Assembly: GCA_034437575.1 (NCBI GenBank)
Contig: DAOTTY010000275.1
Location: 1-6,619, forward strand
Length of the DNA stretch: 6,619 nt
Source: DAOTTY01 sp034437575
GTDB taxonomy: Bacteria; Chloroflexota; Anaerolineae; Aggregatilineales; Phototrophicaceae
Direction: 5' to 3'
Both the position numbers and the translations under genes were made by a program. The notes under the pieces were generated by a model. It made no database searches. It was not told the origin of the DNA and saw only the letters and a list, made by a program, of their open reading frames with translations. The stretch's first letter is position 1. Each line of letters starts with the position of its first letter. Shown in pieces: positions 4,360 through 6,619 of this stretch.

Positions 4360-6195
4360 ATCAATTACGTAAATCAGGGGCGGCAAATATTCATCAGTGC
4401 CATAGTGATTGTGCTGGTATACGCCTATGGGATCACCCATATAGACGCACAAAGCCTGTGGTTCGATGAGGCGTGGTCGGTTTATGCTGTGCGGAACCCG
4501 CCCCCGGCCACGTTCGAGCCGCCGCGTGGCCTGCGGTCGCTGACGCTGACGCCTGCCCGCGCTGCCTACACGGACGTGACCGCGACGCTTAACCGGGTGC
4601 GCGAGGATGTACATCCGCCGTTGTATTTTTTGCTGCTGGATGGCTGGGTGTGGCTTACCGGGGAGAGTGTGTTCGCGCTACGGTATCTGTCGCTGCTGGT
4701 GGGGCTGGTGGGGGCTGCGGCGCTGTACTGGCTGGCCTGTGACCTGTTCGGCGGTGTGGCGGGGCGGTATGCGCTGCTGCTGTATGGCACAGCCGTGCTG
4801 TTTGTGGCCTACACGCAGGAAGCCCGCATGTACACGCTGCTAATGACGCTCGCAGTCGCATCCACTGCGGCCTATAGACGGCTGGCGCGTGCCCGGTCAC
4901 GGTGGCGGGTTGGCCTGTACGCGGTGGCGGCGGCGCTGGCACTGTATACGCATTATGCGGCGGCGCTGGTGCTGCTGGCACACGGGCTGCATATCCTGCT
5001 GACGCGGCGCGGGGGGCTGCTGGCGCTGGTGGCGGCGGCGGCGCTGTTCACACCGTACCTACCTGTTGTGTGGGGGCAGCTTGTGGCCAATCCGGGTGGG
5101 GCGCTGGCAGCGCCCATCGCTACGGACTTCGCGGCGGTGCGTGGCCTGTGGCTGATGGTCACGGGCGGGTGGGGTTGGCTGTACGCGCTGGTGCTGGCGG
5201 CGGCGGGGGTGGCAGCGGTGCGCGTCCCGGTGTGGCGGAGTGGGTTGCTACTGGTGACCTTGTGGCTGTTTATAACACCGCTTGTGCTGCTGGCGGCCAA
5301 TGCAGCGGTGATGCCGTTGTTTCAGGTGCGCTATGTGCTGGGGGCGCTGCCCGCGTTGGTGCTGCTGCTCGCCGCCGGGTTGGCGCTGCTGCATCAAGTG
5401 CAATGGGGGCGGTGGGGGGCACAGGTTGCCTTCGCCGGGATGGTCGTGGCTCAAATCACAGCGCAGCCAAGCATTATCCCGCCCAAACCAGACTATGATA
5501 GCGCGATTGCGGCGGCCTCCGCTGCCCGTGACCCACTGGCCCCTATCATCACGGACATAGCGCCGCGTGACCCGGTTCGCTACTACGCGCCGCGCTACAA
5601 TCTAACCGCTGGCCCATCCGTTGACCTGTCGTGGCGTGACCACACAGCGGAAGAAGTCGCCACCATTGTGAAGGGGTTCGAGTTTGCGCCGACGGTGTGG
5701 ACGGTGCTGCCCGTCAATGTGGCGAAAACGTGGTACACCGTCGCGGCGCTGCAAGCGCAGGGGCGCACGCCAGGGTACGCGGCGAATGTGGAAAACATGG
5801 TCATTTACAGTTGGGCGCGTGATGGCAGCGACCCGCTGGCGTTCACATTTGAGGATGCCGCCGAGCAAACGGTTGCGATGTACACGGTTGAGGTTGGTGC
5901 AGGCGTGACCGCCCAGGCAGGTAAGACGGTGTGTGTGCCCGTCGCGCTGGCGGTTGAGCGTGAGGCCACTGCTTTTGTGACGCTGGTAGGCGGCTACAAC
6001 GAGGTTATCACGGCGTGGCAGGGCGACCCACACGCTGACGAGGCGTGCATCAACGTGCCCGCCGACGCCCCGCCCGGTGAGTATGCGGTGTATCTGGCGT
6101 TGTTTGATGGCGACGGCACGCGCTACCCGGTGATGCACGCGAATGTGTGGTGGGGCTGGTGGGTGGTCAGCCACCGCCTGACGGTTGTTCCATGA
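4207..6195 (+). CDS. GT39/ArnT-like polytopic glycosyltransferase with extracytoplasmic C-terminal domain
   Basis: The frame from GTG 4207 encodes 662 residues. It resembles the GT39/PMT/ArnT (GT-C fold) superfamily, whose members transfer a sugar from a polyprenyl-phosphate carrier outside the cytoplasmic membrane. Helix 1 (60-78) leads into DAQSLWFDEAWS (80-91); Asp87-Glu88 in this first outer loop is the usual catalytic acidic pair. EDVHPPLYFLLLDGWVWLTG (133-152) and the later ALRYLSLLVG are the family's H-P-P-L-Y signature. QEARMYTLL (204-212), YTHY (247-250) and QVRYVLGALPAL (373-384) are further family blocks. About 11-12 helices end near 418. Residues 420-662 form a soluble outer domain with two cysteines (576, 614) that could pair, and a beta-rich end. 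Acceptor and sugar are unknown. The start is doubtful: residues 1-51 are repeat-like, and GGGGAGG (4348-4354) sits 5 nt before ATC 4360, where a normal family N-terminus would begin. Function class is confident; the exact start is not. Confidence 0.85.
   Translation: MNFDVHDLRANLTPPEPSLFLLALGVRDGGNDSGAKGPFERGLGSYSGEARINYVNQGRQIFISAIVIVLVYAYGITHIDAQSLWFDEAWSVYAVRNPPPATFEPPRGLRSLTLTPARAAYTDVTATLNRVREDVHPPLYFLLLDGWVWLTGESVFALRYLSLLVGLVGAAALYWLACDLFGGVAGRYALLLYGTAVLFVAYTQEARMYTLLMTLAVASTAAYRRLARARSRWRVGLYAVAAALALYTHYAAALVLLAHGLHILLTRRGGLLALVAAAALFTPYLPVVWGQLVANPGGALAAPIATDFAAVRGLWLMVTGGWGWLYALVLAAAGVAAVRVPVWRSGLLLVTLWLFITPLVLLAANAAVMPLFQVRYVLGALPALVLLLAAGLALLHQVQWGRWGAQVAFAGMVVAQITAQPSIIPPKPDYDSAIAAASAARDPLAPIITDIAPRDPVRYYAPRYNLTAGPSVDLSWRDHTAEEVATIVKGFEFAPTVWTVLPVNVAKTWYTVAALQAQGRTPGYAANVENMVIYSWARDGSDPLAFTFEDAAEQTVAMYTVEVGAGVTAQAGKTVCVPVALAVEREATAFVTLVGGYNEVITAWQGDPHADEACINVPADAPPGEYAVYLALFDGDGTRYPVMHANVWWGWWVVSHRLTVVP
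4348..4354 (+). promoter_or_regulatory. Strong Shine-Dalgarno before a non-canonical ATC codon
   Basis: GGGGAGG is the best ribosome binding site on the plus strand near this gene. It is 5 nt before ATC 4360 (residue 52 of the long frame). The following residues (NYVNQGRQIFISAIVIVLVY) make a typical short N-terminal arm plus first helix. No ATG, GTG or TTG is in frame between 4207 and the GTG at 4405, which would cut helix 1 in half. Confidence 0.45.
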
Positions 6196-6246
6196 TGAGC
6201 CTGCCGCTGTCATGATAGGTACAATGCCAGCAGACAGGATGCACCA

Positions 6247-6444
6247 ATGACCACACCCGCCTGGGCAGGCATGGGTGGGACACAGGCGGGAGCATATACG
6301 GCTGCGCCTGGTGTGCCCCTACAAAACACACACGTAGGGGCGGTACTAGACCAGAACGGTCGTATGTCTGCCCACGATTATGGGCCATTTGCCAACACGT
6401 TGAATTGCCGTAACTGCTCAGGCACCAGGTATATGTGGGCATAA
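6247..6444 (+). CDS. Doubtful small ORF with a C-x-x-C motif
   Basis: A 65-residue frame starting at ATG 6247, 51 nt after the glycosyltransferase stop. AGGA (6235-6238) lies 8 nt upstream and a TACAAT hexamer is at 6220-6225, so it could be expressed. The N-terminal half is Gly/Ala/Thr-rich and runs through two hairpins, which argues against coding. The C-terminal half (34-65) holds NCRNCSG, with Cys54 and Cys57, and ends at the stop codon immediately before the central hairpin. The same 3' end is present in mirror image at 6519-6619. I recognise no family. It may be a small gene, the fused remnant of one, or simply an open frame in a repeat. Confidence 0.25.
   Translation: MTTPAWAGMGGTQAGAYTAAPGVPLQNTHVGAVLDQNGRMSAHDYGPFANTLNCRNCSGTRYMWA
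6256..6290. repeat. Hairpin with 8-bp arms downstream of the glycosyltransferase
   Basis: CCCGCCTG (6256-6263) and CAGGCGGG (6283-6290) are perfect inverted copies with a 19-nt loop, about 60 nt after the stop at 6195. It may stabilise the 3' end of the mRNA. There is no T-run, so it is not a clear terminator. Confidence 0.4.
6315..6341. repeat. Hairpin with 8-bp arms and A/C loop
   Basis: GCCCCTAC (6315-6322) pairs perfectly with GTAGGGGC (6334-6341) around an 11-nt loop of only A and C. It ends 3 nt before the visible start of the large inverted repeat. It could be a terminator-like structure or an element boundary. No T-run follows. Confidence 0.5.
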
Positions 6445-6445
6445 C

Positions 6446-6517
6446 GCCCTCACCCCAAACCCCTCTCCCGAACGGGCCTGTGGCCCTGGGAGAGGGGGGA
6501 TTGAGGGGGGTGAGGGC
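6446..6517. terminator. Bidirectional hairpin between the two repeat arms
   Basis: GCCCTCACCCC (6446-6456) and GGGGTGAGGGC (6507-6517) pair, then the inner 10-bp and 5-bp stems described for the inverted repeat continue. It begins directly after the TAA stops of the two facing frames (6442-6444 plus, 6521-6519 minus), the right place for a shared terminator. There is no T-run on either strand, so termination is inferred from position and stem strength only. The same C-run/G-run composition recurs in degenerate form near 4240-4340. Confidence 0.4.
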
Positions 6518-6518
6518 G

Positions 6519-6619
6519 TTACGCCCACATACACCTGGTGCCTGAGCAGTTACGGCAATTCAACGTGTTGGCAAATGGCCCATAATCGTGGGCAGACATA
6601 CGACCGTTCTGGTCTAGTA
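6519..6619 (-). pseudogene. Mirror copy of the small-ORF 3' end, cut by the right edge
   Basis: On the minus strand a frame enters from the right edge and ends at TAA 6521-6519. It repeats residues 34-65 of the 6247-6444 ORF with one change (Tyr62 TAT to Cys TGT) and one silent change (Ala65 GCA to GCG). It retains NCRNCSG. Whether it is a gene copy, a repeat or an artefact depends on the sequence beyond the window. Confidence 0.25.

Larger units (their letters stand above)
6344..6619. repeat. Large inverted repeat (113-bp arms) reaching the right window edge
   Basis: Left arm 6344-6456 and right arm 6507-6619 are reverse complements at 111 of 113 positions with no gaps; paired positions sum to 6963. 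The mismatches are 6431/6532 and 6441/6522. Both are transitions, and both would be G-U pairs in a minus-strand transcript. The 87 outermost pairs are perfect, and the symmetry is cut by the window end, so the true arm length is unknown. The 50-bp centre (6457-6506) is itself structured: CCCCTCTCCC (6460-6469) pairs with GGGAGAGGGG (6488-6497), and GGGCC-TGT-GGCCC (6474-6486) forms the tip. Possibilities are a natural tail-to-tail duplication, a foldback mobile element, or a chimeric fold-back made during amplification or assembly. Confidence 0.9.

Noticed and set aside
4044..4364. 106-codon minus-strand ORF over the 93-residue protein
   Set aside because: It crosses the repeat-like stretch and has no ribosome binding site or domain; the plus-strand gene has a promoter and a better composition.
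4902..5498. 198-codon plus-strand ORF
   Set aside because: It is a Gly/Ala-rich out-of-frame reading of the GC-rich glycosyltransferase gene.
5602..6213. 203-codon minus-strand ORF
   Set aside because: It is antisense to the C-terminal part of the glycosyltransferase; the Arg/His-rich composition indicates a shadow.
6344..6619. Retron-like or group II intron RNA
   Set aside because: A long fold-back is present, but there is no reverse transcriptase and no typical intron domain V or msr-like segment in the window.
6196..6619. CRISPR array or insertion sequence ends
   Set aside because: There are no direct repeats with regular spacers, no transposase and no target-site duplication.

Overview
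The window looks like a GC-rich, environmental, probably chloroflexotal (Chloroflexota, Anaerolineae-like) fragment. That placement is an inference. It rests on the style of the membrane proteins, the GT39-type glycosyltransferase with a long extracytoplasmic tail, and the intergenic CCCTCACCCC...GGGGTGAGGG hairpin repeats. No rRNA, tRNA or phylogenetic marker is present to confirm it. There is no CRISPR array and no transposase.

Layout. Four genes lie on the minus strand in the left 58% of the window. From the left edge they are: a membrane-anchored PAS sensor protein (798 to beyond base 1, cut by the window edge); a TfoX/Sxy N-terminal-domain protein (911-1243); a HEAT-like/Yip1-like five-helix membrane protein (1448-2767); and a NodB-type polysaccharide deacetylase (2898-3839). 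A compact divergent promoter region (3840-3917) separates them from the plus-strand genes: a 93-residue acidic protein of unknown function (3918-4199) and a large polytopic GT39/ArnT-like glycosyltransferase (ending 6195). The tail, 6196-6619, has only one doubtful small ORF. It is dominated by hairpins and by a near-perfect 113-bp inverted repeat that runs into the right edge.

How the genes may work together. The deacetylase and the glycosyltransferase are divergent neighbours of the kind found around cell-surface polysaccharide genes. The first would edit an N- or O-acetylated sugar on the cytoplasmic side, and the second would transfer a lipid-linked sugar outside the membrane. No flippase, polymerase or other glycosyltransferase is visible, so a shared pathway is only suggested. 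The Yip1-like protein and the PAS sensor are membrane proteins of unknown substrate and ligand.

The most unusual points are: (a) the 276-bp fold-back at the right end, which has two mismatches and contains two tail-to-tail copies of an ORF 3' end; (b) the glycosyltransferase start, where a strong Shine-Dalgarno sits 5 nt before an ATC codon exactly where the family N-terminus should begin, while the only upstream canonical start (GTG 4207) adds about 51 residues of repeat-like sequence; (c) an almost mirror-symmetric pair of overlapping extended -10 promoters between the divergent genes, one of which appears leaderless.
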